A DNA stretch of 34,706 nucleotides. It comes from a virus. The notes under the pieces were generated by a model. It searched no databases and had not been told where the DNA came from. It saw only the letters and a list, made by a program, of their open reading frames with translations. A program made the translations under genes and the position numbers. Below, in pieces: positions 11,607 through 19,962 of the stretch. The stretch spans positions 1 to 34,706 of IMG/VR virus record IMGVR_UViG_3300008110_000030; one strand, written 5' to 3'. Positions within the stretch are counted from its first letter, which is position 1; each line of letters opens with the position of its first letter.

Positions 11607-13234
11607 TTTATTCTTCCAAATAGTTCATTCATTATGAGCAGTTTGTTACTTGCAACCCATCGTGGAATAGCTTCAGTTCTAACTACCCCATTTATAGTGT
11701 TAATATTTCTAGCTGGGGTGTCTGGATTCAGTATATCTTTTACTTCAGCATATATCTCATCAAAGCCATCTACTGTTTTAAGAATTTCCCAACAGTGTTT
11801 GGCAAACTGTGAAACTGTTACTGAATCTTTAAAAAGATCATACATCTCACGTATCAAATTATTACCTGCAAAATTCATAAAAAACATTTCAGCGACGTCT
11901 TCTCTTGAAAAAGAATAGCTACTAGCAACTGTCTTATAGAATGTTCTACGATTTTTAAATAATCCGCCAGTGTTGGCAATGTCTTGTTCATCTACATTAT
12001 CAGTGTAGACATCGACTAATTCAATAGCATAAATTTCTTGATAAACTGGATCGCTGATCTCACTATCAGGTAATGCCATTAAGTCATACCGCCAACTAGA
12101 CCATGCGCCTAAATCATAAAATAGTTCCCACTCGGCATAAAAATCTTCTAAGGTACTCCCAGGCATGGCCATAATCAGTTCCATGCCTGGATGGTAATCA
12201 TATTTGGCGCACAAGTCACGCATGTACTTGCCTAGTTTAATTTTGTCTGATACTTTCATATCAGTCCGCTTGGCCACTTTCATAGCTTCATCACTAATAC
12301 TTTGTATACTAATGTTAGGAACTATGGCAGCTCTATCTTTTCGTCCAAAAGGCTGTATGATTTCAAAGAAGCTATCAACTAGTCTTTTTCTTCTTTCGTA
12401 ATCTTTTGTTTTAACTTGGCTTATATCAATAAAGGTTAGTCCTGCGTCCTTGGCAAACTTTAGAAGTCCTAAATCACGTTCTTCAAAAACCCCAAAATTA
12501 GCGTCAGCACAGATTGCTTCAGTAAACCCTGCTTCTACAATAGCAACACAATCTCGTTGTGCCCACTCTACTTCTTTTTTAATAATCTTGCCACCAATAC
12601 CACCACCCCACTCACAGTAGGTACAACTAAACGGACAGCCTCTGGTAGTTTCAATAACCATCATCAGTTCCATTTCATTTTCTATACCATAGGCACTGAT
12701 CTTTTTTAGATAGTCTAAATTTTCTTCATACGCACTTGCTAGAGGAAACTCCCAACGCTGTTGTTTAGTAGAGCGCACTTCGTAAGTTATATCACTTGCA
12801 TCAAGTTTATTTTCAATAAACAGATCTAGAACGTCCTTAACAAAGAACTCTCCTGGAAACATAGGACGTAATATATAATCGTACATACTACGTTTGATCC
12901 ACAGTGCAGGATCCTTTGCCCCAATCATTGGACCGCCCAACAAATTTATTACAGACGGGTTCTGTTGTTTAGCGTATTGTGCTATTTGATCAACTAGGTC
13001 ATAATTCCAAACATAACTGCTGAACATTATGATATCAGCATCTTTTATCAGTTCATATATTTCTTCAATGCTTTGGTATTCGTTGTACTTGTAAGGAGGC
13101 TCTAACCACTCTACTTGATCAGAGTATTTTCCATTATGTTGGTAGAAACTCTTGCATAGCATCCATGTGACTGGGTTGATTAAACTCCAGTCGGCATGTG
13201 GCGGATTGATAAACGCTATTTTGATTCTTTTCAT
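11603..13234 (-). CDS. B12-binding-type radical SAM enzyme, copy 1
   Basis: 543 aa. A cobalamin-binding-like N-terminus (IKIAFINPPHADW, DIIMFSSYVWN, NLLGGPMIG) precedes ETTRGCPFSCTYCEWGGG (Cys 200, 204, 207). No DxHxxG is seen, which fits base-off binding in class B enzymes. It is paralogous with 9379-10995. The ATG lies 11 bases after a -10 box (13245-13250), giving an almost leaderless internal transcript. Likely chemistry is radical methylation or a carbon-skeleton change on an unknown substrate. Confidence 0.9.
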   Translation of the reverse strand: MKRIKIAFINPPHADWSLINPVTWMLCKSFYQHNGKYSDQVEWLEPPYKYNEYQSIEEIYELIKDADIIMFSSYVWNYDLVDQIAQYAKQQNPSVINLLGGPMIGAKDPALWIKRSMYDYILRPMFPGEFFVKDVLDLFIENKLDASDITYEVRSTKQQRWEFPLASAYEENLDYLKKISAYGIENEMELMMVIETTRGCPFSCTYCEWGGGIGGKIIKKEVEWAQRDCVAIVEAGFTEAICADANFGVFEERDLGLLKFAKDAGLTFIDISQVKTKDYERRKRLVDSFFEIIQPFGRKDRAAIVPNISIQSISDEAMKVAKRTDMKVSDKIKLGKYMRDLCAKYDYHPGMELIMAMPGSTLEDFYAEWELFYDLGAWSSWRYDLMALPDSEISDPVYQEIYAIELVDVYTDNVDEQDIANTGGLFKNRRTFYKTVASSYSFSREDVAEMFFMNFAGNNLIREMYDLFKDSVTVSQFAKHCWEILKTVDGFDEIYAEVKDILNPDTPARNINTINGVVRTEAIPRWVASNKLLIMNELFGRIK

Positions 13235-13244
13235 AGATTACACT

Positions 13245-13273
13245 ATTATACAACATAAAGTTAACAATTACAA
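13245..13273 (-). promoter_or_regulatory. internal promoter before B12-type radical SAM gene
   Basis: TATAAT (13245-13250) with TTGTAA (13268-13273) 17 bases upstream on the minus strand, in one of the few gaps of the block. The predicted start falls only 4-5 bases before the ATG at 13234, leaving no room for a Shine-Dalgarno. Confidence 0.6.
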
Positions 13274-13783
13274 GCCTTCTACATTATAAGTGAAACTGGC
13301 AAGTCTTCTTGTGATTTTGCTTTTACTGGCTCTGTGAAAAAAGCCAGGAGTTTGATTTAACAACATCAAGTCACCCTTTTTAGGATAGTACGTGTCAATA
13401 TTGCCTTCCCCAGGCCACTTAAATTGCACTTCACCTCCAGTTGCAGGATGCTGATCATCAAAGTAAAATAAGAAGAAGATATTACCACCTTCAAATCCAT
13501 CGTTGTGCCAAATACTGCTGTCAGCATCTACGCCTTCAGCAATAACGTAATTCATAAAAGTATTCTTTGGAAATGCCTGATTAATATATTTTTCAGTTAT
13601 ATATACCTTGGCTGCTTCCATTTGCAACATCACTTCTTTAGGTAAGTCGTCTTTAAAATTATCACGTAATCGTTCTTCATGATAGTGGAATTCTACACTA
13701 TCAATATCAATCATGTTGGCTAATTCTTCTTCTCTAAAATAAGCATACCCTTTGGTAAGTAAATCATTTTTCCAATCTAACAT
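13268..13783 (-). CDS. 2OG/Fe(II) oxygenase, prolyl 4-hydroxylase type
   Basis: 171 aa. A classical HxD...H site: SSIWHNDGFEGGNIFFLFYF carries His and Asp, GGEVQFKWPG follows, PKKGDLMLLNQTPGFFHRAS carries the distal His, and RRLASFTYNV the Arg. It differs from the other oxygenases of the block by using HxD and thus belongs to another branch (P4Hc/PF13640-like). It lies one base downstream of a radical-SAM/SPASM gene, suggesting both act on the same product. Confidence 0.87.
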   Translation of the reverse strand: MLDWKNDLLTKGYAYFREEELANMIDIDSVEFHYHEERLRDNFKDDLPKEVMLQMEAAKVYITEKYINQAFPKNTFMNYVIAEGVDADSSIWHNDGFEGGNIFFLFYFDDQHPATGGEVQFKWPGEGNIDTYYPKKGDLMLLNQTPGFFHRASKSKITRRLASFTYNVEGL

Positions 13784-13784
13784 C

Positions 13785-14807
13785 TTATTTCTCCAGTTTC
13801 ATTTGTACGTATTTAAACGACTTCTTAAAAACACATTCATCTAAATCTCTAGTTAATTCTTTATAATCACTGCTAATGAAACAACTGAACCCACATTTTT
13901 GATAAAATTCGCAAGTAAAGCAGTTGCGTTCTTTCATAAAGTTTTGAATAATAACTGTACCCTCTAAATTAGATGTGACGTTATTTTTCATCAACACACT
14001 TCCTGAGCACCCTTTAGGTGAAGTGTTATCGTACATAATAGTAAAACTACTACCACGTGTACAAGCCATCTTGTTATTAGGAGCAGTACCTAAGAATGAT
14101 TCTACGTTCATAGTCTCAGGATACTTATCAATCAATATTTTATAAAATTCGTATAACTCTGATTCTTTTGGCATCATTACTTTAAGAGCATTGTGTCCAG
14201 GTAATAAATGATCCCATGTCATAGTAAAATTATTATACAAATAATCGTGGTAGTCGTCACCCTTTAAAAGATTGGCAATATTTTGTTTAGTGATTACTAA
14301 ACTGATAAGTTTAACATAGGGTTTAAACAGTTCAATATTTTGTTTAAATATTTCAAATTGTACAGGATTAAATCTACCAGCTAGATCATAACTAACGCTC
14401 ATGGTCAAGTCGTATTTTTGACAAAACTGTATGACTTGGTCCATTCTGTCATTAACTAAATTTGTAACAAAGTTAAAAATTAAAACTTTATCCTTAGGAA
14501 CCTTATTGCGAACTTGCTCTATAAATTCGCTGTAATACTCAATGAACCCTTGATCAATTAGCTCGTCTTGAAATAGTTCTCCACCCATAATGTGAAGATG
14601 AAATTCTTTATTTTTGCTATTTGCAATCCAATTACATATTGGATCAACTTTCTTTAGAATTTCCTCTCGACTCAACCCAACACGACTATTGTGATCCTGT
14701 GGACAGAATACACAACTCATGTTACAGTGTTCAAAGAAATTAACCACAATTTCAGACCAGTCAATTACTTTGTCCTTTATTACGCCGTAAAAAAATTCAT
14801 CACTCAT
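13785..14807 (-). CDS. radical SAM/SPASM protein
   Basis: 340 aa. FFEHCNMSCVFCPQDHNS (Cys 28, 32, 35) is the radical-SAM motif and HIMGGELF the GGE segment. The C-terminal auxiliary-cluster region reads ACTRG, KGCSGSV, RNCFTCEFYQKCGFSC and DECVF. The organisation is that of peptide-modifying SPASM enzymes. It overlaps the upstream HLF-family gene by 4 bases (ATGA) and is followed by a 2OG oxygenase. Confidence 0.9.
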   Translation of the reverse strand: MSDEFFYGVIKDKVIDWSEIVVNFFEHCNMSCVFCPQDHNSRVGLSREEILKKVDPICNWIANSKNKEFHLHIMGGELFQDELIDQGFIEYYSEFIEQVRNKVPKDKVLIFNFVTNLVNDRMDQVIQFCQKYDLTMSVSYDLAGRFNPVQFEIFKQNIELFKPYVKLISLVITKQNIANLLKGDDYHDYLYNNFTMTWDHLLPGHNALKVMMPKESELYEFYKILIDKYPETMNVESFLGTAPNNKMACTRGSSFTIMYDNTSPKGCSGSVLMKNNVTSNLEGTVIIQNFMKERNCFTCEFYQKCGFSCFISSDYKELTRDLDECVFKKSFKYVQMKLEK

Positions 14808-15946
14808 GCGAACACCATTTGTTTTAATCTAGGATCGTTATTATTTTTTAACTCATAAACAAGTTGAAGAATATAATTGTTCCACTTTTGTACGTGTGTT
14901 AGTATATCAAATACAATACTAACATTGTCTTTTTCAAAATCTTTCTTTAGTATGCTGTTTATTTGTTCAGAAGTCATGTTGTCACGATTTTGGATCAGTG
15001 ATCTTAAGGTATCAAAAACAAAATGAGCATGGTTACTTTCAAAATAGTCTTCATCTAGCAGTCTTATTTTGTCATCGATCTGAATATCCTTGAACCAAAA
15101 TTCTTGTAGAAATTTTCCAAGTTCTAATATTTCGTCAATGTGTGCTAAAAAATAAGCACTATCCCTAGTTATAAATTTTAATTCATTATCAAACATCCAA
15201 TATAACTTTGGATGAGCTCTAAGTTTTTCCCTCCAACAATCGTCGTCCCAAGCGATATCTAATTTAAATGCTTCTTTGACATTTGCTTGCATGAAGTACT
15301 TGATAAAATAAAAGTACCATTCACTGACTTCCATTGCTAGTGCTTTTGACAGGACATAGATATATTTGTCTTTAAACACTTCAATATGACTTTCGTCATT
15401 GAAGAAGTTTGCAAGATGCCATTCAATACTAAAGCCTTCAATATGTTGTTTGACCCATTGTTGACGTACTATGTTATCACTCCACGGAGTTAACTGATTA
15501 AATAGCTCAATGAAATCTTTTTTGTTTAGAAACTCTATATCAAGTATGCTAGTCTTATTAAAATCCATGAAGCTACTGTTTAATACTATAGCAGGGAAAT
15601 GTAATTTTGACCTTTGCACTGATGCATTATAACAACAAAATGCCAAGTTAGCATCCATGTTAGGGAATATTGTCTTGATCCAATTTATAAAGACAATGTT
15701 GAATGCATCCATATCAACATAAAAGTTGAGTTTACTTTCATGTTCTAAACTGCATAGCAGTGAATGCCAATCTTTGTAAGCTCCGTTTACTCCCACTAAA
15801 TCTGTATAAGTCGTTGCTTGGTGCTTAATTGGATTTAGTGTAGACTTTTGCGCAACATTGGGGTTTTTACTAATAATGATTCTTTTTTTAGAATTATTAA
15901 CTAGATAGTCTGGGGAAACATATACCTTATTGAACAGATGTAACAT
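14804..15946 (-). CDS. HLF-VY family protein, paralogue 1
   Basis: 380 aa beginning MLHLFNKVYVSPDYLV. It shares with the products of 16488-17471 and 17478-18662 the N-terminal M-x-HLF-x-x-VY, a strand ending in Asp followed by a helix with WIKTIFPN, a SIEWHLANFF segment about the middle, a W-(M/F)-F/FD segment and a final MTSEQINSIL-like helix. No enzymatic motif, Cys cluster or signal peptide is visible. I know no family for it. Being interleaved with oxygenase and radical-SAM genes, the paralogues could be substrates, scaffolds or an uncharacterised enzyme type. Confidence 0.75.
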   Translation of the reverse strand: MLHLFNKVYVSPDYLVNNSKKRIIISKNPNVAQKSTLNPIKHQATTYTDLVGVNGAYKDWHSLLCSLEHESKLNFYVDMDAFNIVFINWIKTIFPNMDANLAFCCYNASVQRSKLHFPAIVLNSSFMDFNKTSILDIEFLNKKDFIELFNQLTPWSDNIVRQQWVKQHIEGFSIEWHLANFFNDESHIEVFKDKYIYVLSKALAMEVSEWYFYFIKYFMQANVKEAFKLDIAWDDDCWREKLRAHPKLYWMFDNELKFITRDSAYFLAHIDEILELGKFLQEFWFKDIQIDDKIRLLDEDYFESNHAHFVFDTLRSLIQNRDNMTSEQINSILKKDFEKDNVSIVFDILTHVQKWNNYILQLVYELKNNNDPRLKQMVFA

Positions 15947-16491
15947 TATGTGATCCTATTATATTGGTCTACATAAGATTCGTAACCATCAGTGTTAATA
16001 TACAGATCAAAAGGAAGACATAGTCTTGTTCCTGGACCTTGGTGTGTCAAAACTTCGTGTCCAAGATAACTTGGAAAAATTAAAAGATCGCCTGGCTCTG
16101 GGTGTATTTCAACTGGACTAAACCAGCTTTGATTAATATTGATCTGTTGTGTGGGCGGATGTAAAACAATCTCGCCTCCAGATGCCGTTTGGAGATAAAA
16201 TATCCCTGACAACCAGCCCCAAGGATGCCAATGCCATCGAGCACTATTGCCTGGTTCAATATACAACATGTTGCCGTTTAATTTTACTTCTGCATTTTTT
16301 GGCAACTCTTCCTTCCAGGTTTCAGAAACAGCACTCATGATTTTCTCATAAAGTTTTTCAGTAAACTCATCAGTGTCTTTGAACCATTTATTTTCATGCT
16401 GGCACACAACATTACTTTGAAACATAAGATTTACTAAATCTTCATTCCCGTGTTCATAGTGTATTTTGGTTGGCCAAATTTCTTTTTTCAT
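15946..16491 (-). CDS. 2OG/Fe(II) oxygenase, TIGR02466/PF13759-like
   Basis: 181 aa. ARWHWHPWGWLSGIFYL supplies the proximal ligands, GGEIVLHPP follows, PEPGDLLIFPSYLGHEVL holds the distal His and GTRLCLPFDLY the Arg. The N-terminus KKEIWPTKI shows the WPT start typical of the family. It overlaps HLF-family genes on both sides (ATGA with the upstream one, TAATG with the downstream one), so it is embedded in that gene set. Confidence 0.88.
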   Translation of the reverse strand: MKKEIWPTKIHYEHGNEDLVNLMFQSNVVCQHENKWFKDTDEFTEKLYEKIMSAVSETWKEELPKNAEVKLNGNMLYIEPGNSARWHWHPWGWLSGIFYLQTASGGEIVLHPPTQQININQSWFSPVEIHPEPGDLLIFPSYLGHEVLTHQGPGTRLCLPFDLYINTDGYESYVDQYNRIT

Positions 16492-17471
16492 TTTCTCAAT
16501 ACGTAATGCTGTAGGCTTACGTTTCCTAAGATAGTATTTACTGATATATCTTGATAGGTTTCTAAAATATGGTCCAAGAAGTAGACATTAAAATATTTTC
16601 TACCAAAATCTGAAAATGATGTTTGTCCAAGATTATGCAAATTGTATTGGATAATCGCATTTAAGTCTTCATCACTAATACTATCTTTTCTAATAATTGG
16701 TATCAAATTTAATTTAGTAACACACGGGTTCTCAGAATTAGAATGCACCCAACTGCCTAAAAAGTTAGAGCAATTTTCTACAAAATTAGATGAAAATTTC
16801 TCGTCATCAAAACATTGCCAGCTGAAAGACCCAGTTTTGAATACTTCAAAAAACCATGCTAGATTTGGATCACATATTAAATTCTCTAAATTTTTATATG
16901 TGTATTTTTTTGTTTTCAACAATTGTTGCAATTTTGTCTTAGCAGAATTAAGTAAAATTGTGTCACGTGTTTCTTCTATAAAGTTTTGCATATCCTTTTT
17001 TACAAGTTTATGCAATACGTTTTTTAATTCTTCTTTAAATGATTGGTTATAAAGATAGGAAGTTAATAAAAATTCAAAACTGATATCTTCTAAAAAATCA
17101 CAAGTATCCAATTTTTCTACACTGTCATATATGATGTTGTAGTCATCTTCTTTTATTACAGTGTCTTTTAATACATCAACACTCTTATCTAAACCAATTA
17201 ATTGATTTTCTTTTAATAGATGACATTTTAGAATCGTATAACATGATTCTGAAGTGGGAAATGCAAAAACTGACTTGTGCCATTGTGCTACAAGTTTAAT
17301 GAACAAAGTTTTGTCAGCAACAATGACAAGTTTTTTGTTATTCTTGATACAATTTAATTTAGCAATTAGTAAAAGTTCAAGCAGATCGATATCTTCAGTT
17401 GCAGTAATACTATTGAAATCTGAAGATGGATATTTAAAATCTATATAAACTTTCTTAAAAAGATGTAGCAT
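16488..17471 (-). CDS. HLF-VY family protein, paralogue 2
   Basis: 327 aa beginning MLHLFKKVYIDFKY. Family features: strand LVIVADKTLF followed by WHKSVFAFP, then SFEFLLTSYLYN, WFFEVFKTG and SISDEDLNAIIQYNL. It is the shortest paralogue, Lys- and Phe-rich and low in GC. The ATG at 17471 lies 7 bases after the stop of paralogue 3. No function recognised. Confidence 0.75.
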   Translation of the reverse strand: MLHLFKKVYIDFKYPSSDFNSITATEDIDLLELLLIAKLNCIKNNKKLVIVADKTLFIKLVAQWHKSVFAFPTSESCYTILKCHLLKENQLIGLDKSVDVLKDTVIKEDDYNIIYDSVEKLDTCDFLEDISFEFLLTSYLYNQSFKEELKNVLHKLVKKDMQNFIEETRDTILLNSAKTKLQQLLKTKKYTYKNLENLICDPNLAWFFEVFKTGSFSWQCFDDEKFSSNFVENCSNFLGSWVHSNSENPCVTKLNLIPIIRKDSISDEDLNAIIQYNLHNLGQTSFSDFGRKYFNVYFLDHILETYQDISVNTILGNVSLQHYVLRK

Positions 17472-17477
17472 TGCATG

Positions 17478-18662
17478 TTAAATCGGGAGTACGAATCCAT
17501 TTAACTTATTTTTTTCATCTTTCACTACACATCGGGTAATATAGTTTATTAGTGGCATATTAAATTTAGTGAGATCAATTCCCCCGAATTGACAGGCTGG
17601 ATCAGCGATTGGTCCAGATAGTTGTGTTTGTATTACAAAATCAAGATCACTATCTGTAAATTGATTTGAAATAACAATATCAAACATTCTGAATATATCA
17701 TTTTTCCAAATGGTAGCTCTAGGTCCTAGGTTTTCAATGTCGTCAAATAACCATAAACGTTTCCAATGGAATTCTAAATGAGATTTTAATTTTTGGAACT
17801 GGCTCGCAGTCAATTTTTCAAATTGAAATTCTGAATAAGAAGTGTGTGCAACTGGCACACCTTGAACTCCCCAAAGCGTACTATCAAACCAGATGTCAAA
17901 TGCCGGGTCCAAAGCTATTGTGTCTAGATTACCTAGATCATATGAGCCAGTGGGGGTACACTCTTCGGCCATACTGTTGTTGCTCAATAATTGACGCAAC
18001 ATAAATGCCTTTGCCTCATACACATATTGTTGAGCACCAAACTTCAATGTAGTTTTTAAAATATTTTTAATGATATCTTTATGTGTACCATTGACAAAGT
18101 AGGAAGCTAATAGATATTCAAAACTTATTGTAGGTGTAATTAAAGAAACAAACCCATCATAAACACCAGTTTCAACAACAGTGGAGTTATACTGTGCGTG
18201 AAACTCTTGTGGGCTCACATAGTGTTCAATTTGTGTTTGTCTATACGGGCGTGTGAAACTGTTATTGACACTTTGGGTAATACCAAACATTCTAGTCATG
18301 AACATGGAACTTGACACAAGACCATATGCATCATCTGGTGTGGCATTAGGCAAAATTATTTTGATCCACTTGGATGTCAGTTTTAAGTAAGTGTCTCTGT
18401 CACAATAGATAACAATTCTAGAATTGTAGCTGTCAGCTTTTCGATTGACATCATTTAAAAATAATAAAAAATTAGCATATTTTTTATCTGGACCAATCAA
18501 TTCGTCTAAGTTTCTAGCAAATGCGATAAGATCAGAATGTACCACTCCAGCCAGATCATGTAATAGATCAACACCATTTTCTTGTGAAATCACATACCTA
18601 TTGACGTTTAGATCGATTGAATCGTCTAAATCTAAATAAACTCTTTTAAACAAGTGGAACAC
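17478..18662 (-). CDS. HLF-VY family protein, paralogue 3
   Basis: 394 aa from a GTG start at 18662, chosen because AAGGAG lies 7 bases upstream and because the product then begins (M)FHLFKRVYLDLDD in register with its two paralogues; an ATG at 18731 would add 23 residues unlike the family. Shared features are RIVIYCDRDTY with WIKIILPN, SFEYLLASYFVN, a WFD segment and QFTDSDLDFVIQ. The start overlaps the previous gene by 17 bases. Function unknown. Confidence 0.75.
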   Translation of the reverse strand: MFHLFKRVYLDLDDSIDLNVNRYVISQENGVDLLHDLAGVVHSDLIAFARNLDELIGPDKKYANFLLFLNDVNRKADSYNSRIVIYCDRDTYLKLTSKWIKIILPNATPDDAYGLVSSSMFMTRMFGITQSVNNSFTRPYRQTQIEHYVSPQEFHAQYNSTVVETGVYDGFVSLITPTISFEYLLASYFVNGTHKDIIKNILKTTLKFGAQQYVYEAKAFMLRQLLSNNSMAEECTPTGSYDLGNLDTIALDPAFDIWFDSTLWGVQGVPVAHTSYSEFQFEKLTASQFQKLKSHLEFHWKRLWLFDDIENLGPRATIWKNDIFRMFDIVISNQFTDSDLDFVIQTQLSGPIADPACQFGGIDLTKFNMPLINYITRCVVKDEKNKLNGFVLPI

Positions 18663-19359
18663 TTTGAATCTCCTTGATATCTTTTTCCATTGCTTCAACG
18701 AAGGCGTCAGGATTAAACTGATCTGTAACAATTGCCCAAGTTAGAATGAAAATAGGATTGTTTGGGTTGGCCCAGTAATGGTATAAGTTCTTTCCCTTAA
18801 AAATATAATCGTTAAAATATACTTCGTGATACTTAAAACTATTTTGATCTACAGTGGTGTAGAAATCATAAAAATCATCATATTTCAACAAGGATACAAA
18901 ATTAATTCCAATAACCAAGTTGTTATCAAATTTTGGAGCCTGCTTAATTTGTTCTTTATAATTGTCGTCGTTGATTGAATATGTATTAAAATATAACAGA
19001 CTATCTAATATGCTAGCCCATACATTTAATTGTTCTTTGTTAGCACTAATAAACTCAGTATAACCAAAGTCATTTACTCCCTTATATTGGAGTAACATGC
19101 GAATAGCTTCTTTTTCTAAAAAAGGAATATTAACTAAAAATGGTGAATTTAAATAATCAAGTAATAATCCATCAGCTAATTCAGTATGCGCTTCTAATTT
19201 AATGTCAGATGGAATATCTAAATTACTCAAATAGGTCAGTAACTTCGTTCCTTTTAGATCGCTGTTTGCATAATCAATAAGATAAAACGTGTCCTTATCA
19301 GTAAAGTATTTTTTTAATTCTTCAATTTTAATTGGCGCCGTTGTTTCAATAATTTTCAT
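18646..19359 (-). CDS. unknown protein downstream of the CHxx protein
   Basis: 237 aa, aromatic- and Asp/Asn-rich, low GC, no signal peptide, membrane span or Cys cluster. Its ATG overlaps the stop of the CHxx protein (ATGA), with AGAGGTAGAAG as ribosome site, so the two are translationally coupled. Its C-terminal codons contain the ribosome site of HLF paralogue 3. It does not share the HLF start. A dedicated partner or immunity-like role for the CHxx product is possible but only inferred. Confidence 0.72.
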   Translation of the reverse strand: MKIIETTAPIKIEELKKYFTDKDTFYLIDYANSDLKGTKLLTYLSNLDIPSDIKLEAHTELADGLLLDYLNSPFLVNIPFLEKEAIRMLLQYKGVNDFGYTEFISANKEQLNVWASILDSLLYFNTYSINDDNYKEQIKQAPKFDNNLVIGINFVSLLKYDDFYDFYTTVDQNSFKYHEVYFNDYIFKGKNLYHYWANPNNPIFILTWAIVTDQFNPDAFVEAMEKDIKEIQSVPLV

Positions 19360-19961
19360 CTTCTACCTCTTGAGTTATGGCAGTTGCTATGACAACTGAC
19401 ATGACAAACTTCTTTATAATATGTGGTTCCATCATCACCTAAAATGTTGGGTCTAAGGGTTTGATATACTTGGCTCATGCTAAGAATAAAATTGTTTAGA
19501 TTTCCTCTAGAAATAATGCTATTTGCTTGTATGTCAAAATAGTTGTTGATCGTTGTAGGTTGTTCACCGTCAGCAGTAATGGCAATTCTAGTTAGGTCAA
19601 CGTTACTAGCAGTTGACGTATATGGACTTCCTGGGGCAGGTCTATTACCACCGCCACCTGTAACTTTCCTAACACATCGTATATTTCTAATTCTAGTATA
19701 ATACTGAATAATTTGACGAACACCTTCAGTTAGTGAATCAGCTTCAATTCGTTCAAGAGAACCATAACCAGCGTCAACTGATACTGGATCTAAACCTGCC
19801 CAGTCAGTACGATGAGCAAACCAGCCAGTATCTGCTTCAGGAAATGGTTTGATGTTTGTGCCCCAAACAATACCGGTTTTGGCAACACCGTTAATTTGTT
19901 CAATTGTACGTTGTACAAGGGTTAATCGTCTAATTGGTCCTGGATTCTCTAATGCTGGCAT
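19356..19961 (-). CDS. CHxx-tail protein, candidate radical-SAM substrate
   Basis: 201 aa. Residues 1-185 look like a folded, Gly/Thr/Asn-rich protein of virion type (VWGTNIKPFPEADTGWFAHR, a flexible TGGGGNRPAPGSPY linker near the middle). The last 19 residues are quite different: KEVCHVSCHSNCHNSRGRR, three consecutive CHxx units and a basic end. It is encoded directly after a radical-SAM/SPASM gene, with AAGGAAA six bases before the ATG, and is coupled to 18646-19359 by ATGA. A C-terminal Cys/His core next to a SPASM enzyme is what a RiPP-like modified protein would look like. Alternatives are a metal-binding virion tip or a metallochaperone. I do not recognise the family. Confidence 0.75.
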   Translation of the reverse strand: MPALENPGPIRRLTLVQRTIEQINGVAKTGIVWGTNIKPFPEADTGWFAHRTDWAGLDPVSVDAGYGSLERIEADSLTEGVRQIIQYYTRIRNIRCVRKVTGGGGNRPAPGSPYTSTASNVDLTRIAITADGEQPTTINNYFDIQANSIISRGNLNNFILSMSQVYQTLRPNILGDDGTTYYKEVCHVSCHSNCHNSRGRR

Positions 19962-19962
19962 G

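Noticed and set aside
18662-18731. Upstream ATG for the third HLF-family gene
   Set aside because: The extra 23 residues have no match in the paralogues, whereas the GTG at 18662 has AAGGAG at ideal spacing and aligns the family starts.
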